NCBI GenBank assembly: GCA_900759105.1
Contig: CAAETY010000099.1
Location: forward strand, 1-37,474
Reading direction: 5' to 3'
Length of the DNA: 37,474 nucleotides
From: Peptococcaceae bacterium
GTDB taxonomy: Bacteria > Bacillota > Peptococcia > Peptococcales > Peptococcaceae
Both the position numbers and the translations under genes were made by a program. The first letter of the stretch is position 1; each line of letters starts with the position of its first letter. Positions 1 to 8,621 of the stretch are shown here, piece after piece. The notes under the pieces were generated by a model that made no database searches, was not told where the DNA came from, and saw only the letters and a program-made list of their open reading frames with translations.

Positions 1-86
<86 letters not shown>

Positions 87-130
87 GGCTCAGCGTGCGT
101 AAAATTTCCTAATCAAAGCGAACCATGCCA

Positions 131-181
131 AAGGGCACGGTGTATTTGTGGACCCCACCACAAATGCGCCGTGCCCTTTTT
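131..181 (+). terminator. Long hairpin terminator upstream of the S-layer-type gene
   Basis: The arm at 131-140 (AAGGGCACGG) pairs with 169-178. After a small internal bulge, 145-151 pairs with 158-164, and a T run follows at 177-181. It looks like an intrinsic terminator for a gene upstream of the window. Only 36 bases separate its T run from the next start codon, too few for a normal promoter and leader, so it could also act as an attenuator or 5' leader hairpin for the gene at 218. Confidence 0.8.
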
Positions 182-217
182 GTGTGCGTGTGTGTGAATG
201 AATAAGGAGGAGAACAA

Positions 218-3200
218 ATGAAAAAGAAAGCAAGCAGACGACTCGTTGCCGTCTTCACCCTGGCAGCCATGCTCGTCACCCTCATGCCAAGCGGCGCTGC
301 CTTTGCCGCAGTGAAAGCGGATAATCAGTATCTGTGTTACGAAACAGATGAAACAATTGCTGTAGCTAAGAATATTCCAAATAATGCATTGGAAGTGACA
401 GATTCTACTACAGTATTAACTGATCAAGGAAATCATCGAGGATGGTATGTAGTAGATGGCAATATAACTGTGTCCAATAGAATCCAGGTGTTAGGTGAAG
501 TTCATTTAATTTTAAAGGATGGCTGTGACTTGACAGCCAGTGAAGGGATTCAGGTGCAGGATAATGATCAGAATGGAGATACCTTAAGCCCAAATCGTTT
601 AGTGATTTATGCACAGTCTGTAGATAAGAAAAAAATGGGGAGATTGTATGCTTCTGGTGTAAAATATGATGCTGCTATTGGTAGTAGTTATGAACAGGAT
701 TTGGATTACAATCAACCATCTGCTGGGGATATTACTATTCATGGCGGATATATTGATACTACAAATAGTATTGGTGGTTGTGAAGCTGGTGGTTCTGGCA
801 ATATTGTTATTCACGAAGGTTATATTAATTCTCATGATGGAATGACTGCAATTGGTGCGGCTAAAAGTTCTAAAAAAGGATCGTTGATTATTAACGGTGG
901 TACAGTTATTGCTCAAGGTAATATGGCGGGTATCGGTCTAGGTCAAGATGCTAGTGGCATTATTACAATTAATGGAGGTAATGTGAACGTCAGAGGAAAA
1001 TGTGGCATTATGGGGGCTAAAGACGTTGTAACCACTATTAATGCTGGAAAAGTAACTGCTGATGGAGTATATTATGCTGGTATTGGTGGGTATAAAGAAA
1101 AAGCGTCTGGGCGTATAAATATTCATGGTGGAAAAATAGCTGCTGTTGGTGGTCAGGGCGCCGGTATAGGTGGGACTCAAGATGGTACTAATCAAACTGT
1201 TATTAATATTACGGGTGGTGAGATTACTGCACGTTCAGATTCTTACGGAGCTGGTATAGGCGGGGGTAGAGGAGATAAAGGTGGCAACATTAATATTACA
1301 GAAGGTAAGAATCAAATTAGTATTATAGCAAGTGGCGGAACGAGTGAATATCGTGGAAAATATGCAGATGGTATTGGTTCAGGACTTAATGGCGGTTACT
1401 GGAAGATTAATATCACGGGTAAATCGGTTGATAACTCAGGTGTTAAAGTTATTGCAAACGGAAAGAATAAGGGAATTAACGCTAGAGATGGATTAGCTAT
1501 TAAAAATGCTAGTGTTACGGTTAATACTGGAGGGATATATGGGAAAGATGTTCATATATATTCTGGTAATGTGGAATCTAATGGTAAAGTTGGTTTAGAA
1601 GGGGGAGATATTACAATTGATGACGGAGTTATTATTGCGAATGGCGAAGAGGAAGGTATTGGGAACGGCAACGTTACTATTAATGGTGGTAGAATAATTG
1701 CCAAGGGTAAATCTGGTGCAGGTATTGGTGGTAATATTGGATATTATGACAGTATTACGATTAATGATGGATATATTGTTGCGGAAGGTGGAAGCGCAGG
1801 TATCGGTGATCAGAATAAAGGTCATGTAAGAAACATATATATAAAAGGTGGAGTTATTGCTGCAAAAGGTGTCCGCAATGGTGCCGGAATACAGGGGGAT
1901 AATATTACTATATCTAGTGGGAATGTAGAAGTTACCGCTGGAGAAAATGTTAATGGTATTCAAGGTAATTTTTTAAGTCCGGTAGGTGGTGATGCTGTCA
2001 TTCATGCATCGTCTATTTCAGATCAAAGTAGCAAAAATCAATGGTTTGGTTTAATCATTGAAGATAAAATTAACGGTCAAGTTAATAATAAAGGCCGTGT
2101 TTATGGTAATGCGGCAACTCTTGTAAGTGATTTTGAAATTCCAATAGGTACTGTTATAGATATTCCGGTGGGGAAGAATTTGACAATTAATAGTGGTGCA
2201 ACTTTGACGGTGAACGGTTCTTTAATTAATAATGGGACTATTCAAGGGGATGGTTTTGTACCGAAGGGTATTCTTACAGGAAGTGGTACTTTTACTGATA
2301 AAGGTATTGTGAAGAATACTGTAGATAATCGATTTAAAACTGATGCTACTATTGATTTAGATATTCCTGCAACTATAGCCTACGGTAGTGAAGTAATTTT
2401 TAATGCAACTGTTAATGCAAAAGATGGTGAAGTAGCTTTTTATCGCGATGCTGTAGCTCAAGAGAATTTAATTGGTACCGCGAAAGTAAATAATGGAAAA
2501 GCAATCTGCAAAGCAAATATTAGTCAAGCCTTTAATTGGTCAGTGAAGGACTATACCATTCATGCTGTGTATTGTGGTGGTGATGAATTAGGTGAGGCGT
2601 CTAGCTTAAAGAATATGAGCGTTGAAAAAGGTAATTTGCCAGCAGTAACTGCACCGTCTGGCTTAAAGGCTATTGTGGGTGCTACCTTGAATTCTGTGTC
2701 TCTTTCAGAAGGTGAACAAAATGGTACTTGGACATGGGCGAAGCCTGATACAGTGTTGAACACTGTTGGCAATCATTTCTTTGAAGCTATTTTTACTCCA
2801 ACAGATACGAATTATAATGCGCAAACTATTTCAGTAATGATAAATGTTGAGCAAGCAACGCTTGATAATGTAATTGTACCTGAAAATTTAACTGCAGTTT
2901 ATGGGCAAACCTTACAAGATGTGAAATTGCCTCAAGATGCTAATGGTACTTGGACATGGAAAGACTCTTCTGTAAAAGTAGGGGATGTTGGGAAGAACCA
3001 GTTCGAAGCAATTTTCAATCCAGCAGATAACAAGTATAAAGAAAAACTATATAAAATAACTGTAATTGTTGAACCAGCAGAATTTTCTCAGGTAACAATT
3101 CCAACGGAACTCAAAGCGACTGTTGGTCAAACTTTGAATGATGTGAAATTGCCGTTATCTAACAATGGCACTTGGATTTGGAAGAATCCAAATAATTCTG

Positions 3201-4171
3201 TTGGGAATATTACCGGTACTTATGATTTTGAAGCAATTTTTACGCCGAATGACAAGAATTATAAAGCGAAAATTGTTAAAGTAAGCGTTGCGGTTGGAGT
3301 GAAGAATGAAGATCAAGATGGGCCTAGCGGTGGTAGCAGCAATAAACCAAGCAAACCTAATGGTGGTAATAAACCGATTGTTCCGAATGCTGATGGTGGA
3401 CAAACATCTGTAATACCTGAAAAACCAAAACCTGGTGATATTGTGATGGTAAGTCCCAAGCCAAATGAAGGGTTTGTAGTAGATAAAATTGTTGTAACTG
3501 ATAAAAATGGGAATGTAATTGAAATTAATAAAAATCCTGATGGAAGTTATAGCTTTATTCAGCCACAAGGTTCAGTGACCATCAATGTTATATATAAAAA
3601 ATCAGAAGATAGCGATTGGAACAATCCTTTCACCGACGTACCAAAGGGTGCATGGTACAACGATGCCGTACGCTATGTATATGAAAACGGCTTAATGGTC
3701 GGCCTTGCGCCAAACAACTTTGGTGCAAATATCACCACCGACCGTGGGCAACTCGTGACCATGCTTTGGCGCATGGCAGGCGAACCACAAGCCACAAACG
3801 GTGCAGACTTTAGCGATGTTCCAAGCAATGCTTACTATGCAAAAGCTGTGGCATGGGCAGCGGAAAACGGCATAACCTCAGGCTTTGTAGACGGCACATT
3901 CCGCCCTCAAACCGGCCTCAGCCGTGAACAAATGGCAGCACTCTTTATGAAGTACGCCGAAGCTACAGGGGTAGACACCTCAGTGAGAGCGGACATCAGC
4001 AGCTATAACGACATCAATCCAAATAGCTGGTCCTATGATGCCCTCAGCTGGGCGAAGGCCGTAGGCCTTTTAAGTGGTGTAAGTGACACCATCATGGGAC
4101 CACATTCTCTTGCTACCCGTGCGCAAATCGCAGCGGTACTCCAACGTTACTGTGAAACGGTGGCGAAATAA
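218..4171 (+). CDS. Secreted modular surface protein with three C-terminal SLH domains
   Basis: A 1317-residue cell-surface protein, probably held on the wall by its SLH domains. Residues 1-31 form a signal peptide (basic start, hydrophobic core, cleavage near AFA-A). About 170-650 is a long series of degenerate repeats of the type INGGxIxAxG with AGIGG turns, suggesting a right-handed beta-helix. About 730-800 looks like an Ig-like domain. About 806-1028 holds three tandem ~73-residue repeats sharing NGTWTW and FEAIFxP. A Gly/Ser/Pro/Asn-rich linker follows. Three SLH domains lie at about 1137-1188, 1198-1247 and 1263-1311. The start is set by AAGGAGG at 203-209. The 5' end and SLH part use C/G-ending codons like neighbouring housekeeping genes, while the middle is AT-rich with many GGT/AAT/ATT codons, so the gene looks mosaic. 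Ligand and function are unknown. Confidence 0.93.
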   Translation: MKKKASRRLVAVFTLAAMLVTLMPSGAAFAAVKADNQYLCYETDETIAVAKNIPNNALEVTDSTTVLTDQGNHRGWYVVDGNITVSNRIQVLGEVHLILKDGCDLTASEGIQVQDNDQNGDTLSPNRLVIYAQSVDKKKMGRLYASGVKYDAAIGSSYEQDLDYNQPSAGDITIHGGYIDTTNSIGGCEAGGSGNIVIHEGYINSHDGMTAIGAAKSSKKGSLIINGGTVIAQGNMAGIGLGQDASGIITINGGNVNVRGKCGIMGAKDVVTTINAGKVTADGVYYAGIGGYKEKASGRINIHGGKIAAVGGQGAGIGGTQDGTNQTVINITGGEITARSDSYGAGIGGGRGDKGGNINITEGKNQISIIASGGTSEYRGKYADGIGSGLNGGYWKINITGKSVDNSGVKVIANGKNKGINARDGLAIKNASVTVNTGGIYGKDVHIYSGNVESNGKVGLEGGDITIDDGVIIANGEEEGIGNGNVTINGGRIIAKGKSGAGIGGNIGYYDSITINDGYIVAEGGSAGIGDQNKGHVRNIYIKGGVIAAKGVRNGAGIQGDNITISSGNVEVTAGENVNGIQGNFLSPVGGDAVIHASSISDQSSKNQWFGLIIEDKINGQVNNKGRVYGNAATLVSDFEIPIGTVIDIPVGKNLTINSGATLTVNGSLINNGTIQGDGFVPKGILTGSGTFTDKGIVKNTVDNRFKTDATIDLDIPATIAYGSEVIFNATVNAKDGEVAFYRDAVAQENLIGTAKVNNGKAICKANISQAFNWSVKDYTIHAVYCGGDELGEASSLKNMSVEKGNLPAVTAPSGLKAIVGATLNSVSLSEGEQNGTWTWAKPDTVLNTVGNHFFEAIFTPTDTNYNAQTISVMINVEQATLDNVIVPENLTAVYGQTLQDVKLPQDANGTWTWKDSSVKVGDVGKNQFEAIFNPADNKYKEKLYKITVIVEPAEFSQVTIPTELKATVGQTLNDVKLPLSNNGTWIWKNPNNSVGNITGTYDFEAIFTPNDKNYKAKIVKVSVAVGVKNEDQDGPSGGSSNKPSKPNGGNKPIVPNADGGQTSVIPEKPKPGDIVMVSPKPNEGFVVDKIVVTDKNGNVIEINKNPDGSYSFIQPQGSVTINVIYKKSEDSDWNNPFTDVPKGAWYNDAVRYVYENGLMVGLAPNNFGANITTDRGQLVTMLWRMAGEPQATNGADFSDVPSNAYYAKAVAWAAENGITSGFVDGTFRPQTGLSREQMAALFMKYAEATGVDTSVRADISSYNDINPNSWSYDALSWAKAVGLLSGVSDTIMGPHSLATRAQIAAVLQRYCETVAK

Positions 4172-4172
4172 G

Positions 4173-4216
4173 TGCATAAAGGAAACGCATCCTTTGGGCG
4201 CGTTTCTTTTATGTGC
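4173..4216 (+). terminator. Terminator hairpin after the surface-protein gene
   Basis: The arm at about 4173-4188 pairs with 4199-4216 in a stem of roughly 15 pairs. The descending arm is itself T-rich (TTTCTTTT), so U-rich pairing lies at the base of the stem. It begins one base after the stop codon. Confidence 0.65.
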
Positions 4217-4244
4217 AAAGACCTTGAAACAGCCGTTTTCGCTC

Positions 4245-4273
4245 TTGACGCATGGGGCGCTTGGTTATACAAT
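4245..4273 (+). promoter_or_regulatory. Sigma-A type promoter of thrS
   Basis: TTGACG at 4245-4250, a 17-base spacer, and TACAAT at 4268-4273. Transcription would start near 4280, just ahead of the T-box leader. The same hexamer pair with the same spacing recurs at 9947-9975. Confidence 0.8.
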
Positions 4274-4279
4274 AAGACA

Positions 4280-4528
4280 ATAACAGAAATGTGTAGACAA
4301 GGAGGAATCCTACGTTTCCTACGTCCCAGAGAGGGTGGTCTTGGCTGGAAGCCACCTATGTAGTTGTTGGATTCTACCACCTTCGAGCAGCACCGGGATG
4401 ACCGGTGACGGGTGCTCCCGTTACGAGCGTAAAGTGGGTCGAAAGTGCGCTTTCGGCCAATCTGGGTGGAACCACGGGAATGTTCGGCGCTCTCGTCCCT
4501 TTTGGGATGAGTGCGCCTTTATTTTTTT
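4280..4528 (+). ncRNA. T-box riboswitch leader (threonine-responsive)
   Basis: This leader senses uncharged tRNA. Visible elements are AGAGA and a GGTGG/CCACC stem in the stem I region (about 4328-4356), a plausible specifier ACC (Thr) at 4376-4378, and the T-box core TGGGTGGAACCACGGG at 4463-4478. The core is followed at once by a terminator stem. Position directly before thrS, the ACC triplet and the core agree with a threonyl T-box. The specifier assignment is from reading, not folding. Confidence 0.92.
4486..4528 (+). terminator. Regulated terminator of the T-box leader
   Basis: The arm 4486-4499 pairs with 4504-4517 through 14 positions with one mismatch and one wobble, followed by a T-rich run at 4518-4528. 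Its ascending arm lies just after the T-box core, as expected for mutually exclusive terminator and antiterminator folds. Confidence 0.88.
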
Positions 4529-4545
4529 ATAAAAGGAGAATGACA

Positions 4546-6456
4546 ATGATTAACATTACTTTGCCAAACGGCAGTGTAAAAGAATTTGATGCTGCTAGCG
4601 TAACCCCTCTTGAAGTGGCTAAGAGCCTTTCCAACAGCCTTCCTAAAAAGGCAGTGGCTGCTGTGGTTGATGGTGTTGTAGCAGATCTCGGTACTGTGAT
4701 TGATAAGGATGCCAGCGTATCCATTTTGACTTTTGACGATGCGGAAGGCCGTGAAGTGTTCCGTCACTCTTCCAGCCACGTGTTGGCAGAAGCGGTACAA
4801 CGTCTCTGGCCCGGCACCAAGCTTGCTATTGGTCCTGCTATTGAAAACGGCTTCTACTATGACTTCGACAGTGAACACACCTTTGTTCCTGAAGACTTGG
4901 AAAAAATCGAAGCAGAAATGAAGAAAATCATCAAGGAAGGCGCTGCTTTCGAACGTCGCGAAGTGCCTCGTGACGAAGCGATTGCTTTCTTCACCGAACG
5001 CAACGAACCTTACAAGGTTGAACTCATTCAAGACCTTCCGGAAGATGCACTCATTAGCTTCTACCAAGACGGTGACTATGTAGACCTTTGCGCAGGTCCT
5101 CATTTGCCAAAGACCAGTGCCATCAAGGCGATTAAGCTCATGAGCATTGCAGGGGCTTACTGGCGTGGCGATGAAAAGAACAAGATGCTCCAACGTATCT
5201 ACGGGACCAGCTTCCCTAAGCAAGATGCATTGGATGAATACCTCCATATGCTCGAAGAAGCAAAACGTCGTGACCACCGTAAGCTCGGCAAGGACCTCGA
5301 CCTCTTTAGCTTCGTAGAAGAAGCACCGGGCTTCCCAATCTTCCATCCAAAAGGCATGATTTTGCGTAACGAATTGGAAACCTTCTGGAGAGAAGAACAC
5401 AAGAAGGCGGGCTACAACGAAATCCGTACTCCACTCATCATGAACCGTGCACTTTGGGAACGTTCCGGCCACTGGGATCACTACCAAGAAAATATGTATT
5501 TCACCGAAATCGACGAGCAACCATTTGCCATTAAGCCAATGAACTGCCCGGGTGGGATTTTGCTTTATAACGAAAGCCTTCACAGCTACCGTGAATTGCC
5601 ATTGCGTTGGGCTGAATTGGGCTTGGTTCACCGTCACGAATTGAGCGGGGCGCTCCACGGCCTCATGCGTGTACGTGCATTTACTCAAGACGATGCCCAC
5701 ATCTTTATGCGTGAGGACCAAATTATCGACGAGCTTATAGGCGTTATGAACCTCGTTGACCGTATTTATACCAAGTTTGGTTTTGAATATTCCGTAGAAC
5801 TTTCTACCCGTCCTGAAGATTCCATGGGTAGTGATGAGCTTTGGGAAAAGGCAACCGATGGTTTGCGTTCTGCCTTGGCTGCAGTTGGTCGTGACTACAA
5901 CTTGAACCCTGGTGACGGTGCGTTCTACGGCCCTAAGATTGACTTCCATCTCAAAGACGTGCTTGGTCGTACCTGGCAATGCGGGACCATTCAGCTCGAC
6001 TTCCAAATGCCTGAAAAATTCGATATGTCCTATATTGGCGAAGACGGCGAAAAGCATCGTCCTGTTATGGTTCACCGTACTGTATTCGGTAGTATGGAAC
6101 GTTTCATCGGGATTTTGACCGAACACTTTGCAGGGGCATTCCCAACCTGGATGAATCCTGTGCAAGCGATGATTATCCCAATTACCTCCGACCAAGCAGA
6201 TTATGCCGACGAATTGGCTGCAAAGCTCAAGGAAGACGGCGTACGTGTGGAAGTTGACCATCGCAGCGAAAAGATGGGCTACAAGATTCGTGAAGCAACC
6301 GTTCACAAAATCCCTTACATGCTCGTTGTCGGCCGCAAGGAAGCCGAAGACGGCACCATCAGCTTGCGTTCCTACAAGAACGGTGACGAAGGGGTTCAAA
6401 ACTTCGAAGATTTCCGCGTAAAAATTAACGAAGAAATTGCTGCTCGCAGCATGTAA
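4546..6456 (+). CDS. thrS: Threonyl-tRNA synthetase
   Basis: A 636-residue class II synthetase that charges tRNA-Thr in the cytoplasm. In order: an N-terminal TGS domain (about 1-60), an editing-type domain with HSSSH at 74-78, the class II catalytic core with MNCPGG at about 332-337 (its Cys is the family's zinc ligand), and a C-terminal anticodon-binding domain. Length matches the family. Two in-frame ATGs lie at 4540 and 4546; AAAAGGAG at 4531-4538 is correctly spaced only for 4546, so I chose that. Expression should be controlled by the T-box leader immediately upstream. Only 40 bases and no terminator separate it from the next gene, so the carboxypeptidase is likely on the same message. 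Confidence 0.98.
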   Translation: MINITLPNGSVKEFDAASVTPLEVAKSLSNSLPKKAVAAVVDGVVADLGTVIDKDASVSILTFDDAEGREVFRHSSSHVLAEAVQRLWPGTKLAIGPAIENGFYYDFDSEHTFVPEDLEKIEAEMKKIIKEGAAFERREVPRDEAIAFFTERNEPYKVELIQDLPEDALISFYQDGDYVDLCAGPHLPKTSAIKAIKLMSIAGAYWRGDEKNKMLQRIYGTSFPKQDALDEYLHMLEEAKRRDHRKLGKDLDLFSFVEEAPGFPIFHPKGMILRNELETFWREEHKKAGYNEIRTPLIMNRALWERSGHWDHYQENMYFTEIDEQPFAIKPMNCPGGILLYNESLHSYRELPLRWAELGLVHRHELSGALHGLMRVRAFTQDDAHIFMREDQIIDELIGVMNLVDRIYTKFGFEYSVELSTRPEDSMGSDELWEKATDGLRSALAAVGRDYNLNPGDGAFYGPKIDFHLKDVLGRTWQCGTIQLDFQMPEKFDMSYIGEDGEKHRPVMVHRTVFGSMERFIGILTEHFAGAFPTWMNPVQAMIIPITSDQADYADELAAKLKEDGVRVEVDHRSEKMGYKIREATVHKIPYMLVVGRKEAEDGTISLRSYKNGDEGVQNFEDFRVKINEEIAARSM

Positions 6457-6496
6457 TAAATAGCAACCTGTTGATTTATTGTAAAGGAGGGGGAGG

Positions 6497-8014
6497 ATGA
6501 GTCGGTCAAAGAAACCTACAGACCGCCGTCCCATGAGCGGTTCTTCATCAAGGGCGACATCATCCGGTCGCCCTTCTTCAGGTCAAACAGCACGTTCATC
6601 GGGAACGCGACAGTCGTCTGTGGCGCGTCCGAGTGCCACTCCGAGCAGAAGCAGCACAGGTGCATCGCGTCCAAGCACAGCACGAGCCGGAAGCGCCGGC
6701 CGTTCGATTTCATCGGGGGCGCGCCCAAACAGCGGCACGCCGGCAAGACCGTCTGCACAAACCGGCTCCTCGCGTTCGAATACGCCGCCGAGTCGCACAA
6801 GCACAGCACGTGCCGGCAGTGCAACGCGTCCGATTCCTTCGAGTCAACGCCCAAGCAGCGGTACTACGGCTCGAAGTGGTGCAACGTCAAACGCTGCTCG
6901 CGGAAACGGAGGCAGCCGACCAAATGGCAGCGCCTTGAATCGAGGCCGTTCCACTGCGTCAAGCAATGCGAAACGTCTACCGGCAAAACGTCCAAGTGGC
7001 AAACGACGCAAAAAAATGCGTCCACGTTGGGGGCGATGGCTTTTGCTGGCACTGGTGGTATTGCTTTGTGTGAAGCTTGTGCCGGATGTAGTCAATCATT
7101 TCAGTGGGGATGAGGACGTGAGCACGCAAGTGCAAGCGGTGACAAAACCTCTCGTAAGTGATGCCGATAAACCGGGCTTTGATGAAACCATCAACAGTGA
7201 TTCCGCCATTATTATCAATGTGGGCAATGGGGATGTGCTTTACGAAAAGGCTGCTGACACTCAACGGGCACCGGCGAGTCTTGTAAAACTGATGACCGTT
7301 TATGTAGCAATCAAAAATTGTGACGATTTCGACCGTGAATTGCAAATGCCGAAAGAAGCGTACAAAGGCCTTGAAGAAGGCAGTGCTTCTCAAAGTGGAC
7401 TCAAAGCGGGCGAAACCGTAACCGTGCGCGACTTGCTGTATGCGGCATTGTTGAGCTCCGGCGGCGATGCTGCCAACGCACTGGCGCTTGTTACCAGTGG
7501 CAACACCAAGAGCTTCGTGGATTTGATGAATGACGAAGCCAAAAAAATGGGCCTTGACAGCACGGTCTTTAAAAATCCAACCGGGCTTGACGCCAAAGGT
7601 CAAGTGTCAACCTGTCGGGATATGGCACGTCTTGTCAAAGGGGCATTGGGAAACACCCTCTTTAAGGAAGTATTTACCAGCCAAACATACACCACCACAG
7701 CCAACGAAACCCATTCTGATGGCCTTGCACTCAGTCATACCATGACCAGAGACCTCAACACCTTCCAACGCTATTTTGATACATCGGGCTATGACATTGT
7801 TGGTGGAAAAACCGGCTATACCGAAAATGCCGGCAATTGCCTGGTGACCCTTGCGCAGAAAAAGAGCTATCCAAGCTTTGTGGTCGTGACAATGCACGCC
7901 ACCGGAACAGGCGATCAATATTATCAAGCCTTTCACGACGCAGTAACGCTCTATGGCGAGGCATACGAACAACTTAAAAAGACAAGCCCAACCGATGAAG
8001 CATCTGTTGAATAA
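6497..8014 (+). CDS. D-alanyl-D-alanine carboxypeptidase (peptidase S11) with long basic N-terminal tail
   Basis: A 505-residue penicillin-binding-type D,D-carboxypeptidase that would trim the terminal D-Ala of peptidoglycan stem peptides outside the membrane. Residues 1-178 are low complexity, rich in Ser, Arg, Pro, Gly, Ala and Thr, with STARAGSA occurring twice. About 180-197 is a membrane segment, so the tail is predicted to be cytoplasmic. The S11 domain follows with SLVK (Ser261, Lys264), SGGD (321-324; the usual SxN Asn is Gly here) and KTG (438-440). Strong AAAGGAGGGGGAGG ribosome site. It probably shares the thrS transcript and ends at a strong terminator. The tail is unusual: most family members have only a short signal peptide. 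I do not give a dac symbol because paralogues cannot be told apart here. Confidence 0.92.
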   Translation: MSRSKKPTDRRPMSGSSSRATSSGRPSSGQTARSSGTRQSSVARPSATPSRSSTGASRPSTARAGSAGRSISSGARPNSGTPARPSAQTGSSRSNTPPSRTSTARAGSATRPIPSSQRPSSGTTARSGATSNAARGNGGSRPNGSALNRGRSTASSNAKRLPAKRPSGKRRKKMRPRWGRWLLLALVVLLCVKLVPDVVNHFSGDEDVSTQVQAVTKPLVSDADKPGFDETINSDSAIIINVGNGDVLYEKAADTQRAPASLVKLMTVYVAIKNCDDFDRELQMPKEAYKGLEEGSASQSGLKAGETVTVRDLLYAALLSSGGDAANALALVTSGNTKSFVDLMNDEAKKMGLDSTVFKNPTGLDAKGQVSTCRDMARLVKGALGNTLFKEVFTSQTYTTTANETHSDGLALSHTMTRDLNTFQRYFDTSGYDIVGGKTGYTENAGNCLVTLAQKKSYPSFVVVTMHATGTGDQYYQAFHDAVTLYGEAYEQLKKTSPTDEASVE

Positions 8015-8016
8015 AT

Positions 8017-8052
8017 AAAAAGCACTGTGCAACGTTGCACAGTGCTTTTTTT
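8017..8052 (+). terminator. Terminator after the D,D-carboxypeptidase gene
   Basis: Near-perfect palindrome: AGCACTGTGCAAC at 8021-8033 pairs with 8034-8046. An A run precedes it and a T run follows (8046-8052). Confidence 0.92.
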
Positions 8053-8075
8053 GCTTTTGAGAATGGGAAAAAGAA

Positions 8076-8100
8076 AAAGCCATCATTATTAGATGGCTTT
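8076..8100 (-). terminator. Terminator of the CBS/ATP-grasp operon (minus strand)
   Basis: AAAGCCATC at 8076-8084 pairs with 8092-8100. On the minus strand the stem ends in a T run, 11 bases beyond the CBS stop codon. It faces the previous terminator in this convergent gap. Confidence 0.8.
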
Positions 8101-8110
8101 GAAAATGCAA

Positions 8111-8596
8111 TTAGTGTTTGTTAATGGAATCAAAGAATGCGAGGGTGATGTCACGGCGGCTTAAGAGTCCAACGAGCTTATTGGTGTCACGTTCTACTAC
8201 CGGTACAAATTTCAAACGGCGGTTATCCATCAAGGTAGCGAGCTCGGTGGTGTTGTCGTCTTCATAGCAGAATTGTACGCGCTTGGTGGCGCAGTGCATG
8301 ATGGACATTTGCCCGACTTCTTTAATCAATTCTTCGTCTTTTTCGGCTGATTTTTCATCGTAGCTTGCTGCATGATAAATAATCGGTACACGGTCTTGGA
8401 GCTTGGTGCGACGTGCTAAGAATTCCATGACATCGCCGTCACTCAAAAAGCCAACGAGTCTTTCGGATGCGTCAATGACAGGTAGGCAACCTACGCGGTG
8501 TGTGCTAAACATATCAATTGCATCTTGAACGGTCGCGTTTTCGTTGATGGTAATAGGATTTTTGATCATGAGTTCATAAATTTCTTTCATTGTCAT
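8111..8596 (-). CDS. CBS-domain pair protein
   Basis: A 161-residue stand-alone protein with two CBS motifs. The first, about residues 8-60, has the pattern V-QDAIDMF-x5-GCLPVID-x-LVGFLSDGDV. The second, about 104-155, carries KFVPVVE-x5-LVGLLSRRDI. A ~45-residue charged insert joins them. CBS pairs usually bind adenosyl nucleotides (AMP, ATP, c-di-AMP, SAM) and act as sensors; the ligand cannot be read here. It lies 25 bases after the ATP-grasp ligase gene on the same strand, so it may sense nucleotides for that enzyme, which is inference. Two in-frame ATGs (8596 and 8590) both sit near AAGGAG; I kept the first. Confidence 0.88.
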   Translation of the reverse strand: MTMKEIYELMIKNPITINENATVQDAIDMFSTHRVGCLPVIDASERLVGFLSDGDVMEFLARRTKLQDRVPIIYHAASYDEKSAEKDEELIKEVGQMSIMHCATKRVQFCYEDDNTTELATLMDNRRLKFVPVVERDTNKLVGLLSRRDITLAFFDSINKH

Positions 8597-8621
8597 CCAT
8601 CTCCTTTTTGAAGTTTAAATA

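Noticed and set aside
1267..1900. Glycine-rich repeats of the surface gene as a possible CRISPR-like or DNA-level repeat array
   Set aside because: The repetition is degenerate and follows the protein pattern; no exact DNA unit with spacers exists.
4405..4545. Upstream extension of the thrS frame inside the T-box leader
   Set aside because: The region is an RNA regulator with a terminator stem. The well-placed AAAAGGAG selects the ATG at 4546.
4519..6534. 671-codon open frame on the minus strand opposite thrS
   Set aside because: It is the shadow of a strongly biased coding frame; it lacks a ribosome site and codes for no recognisable domain, whereas thrS on the plus strand is unambiguous.
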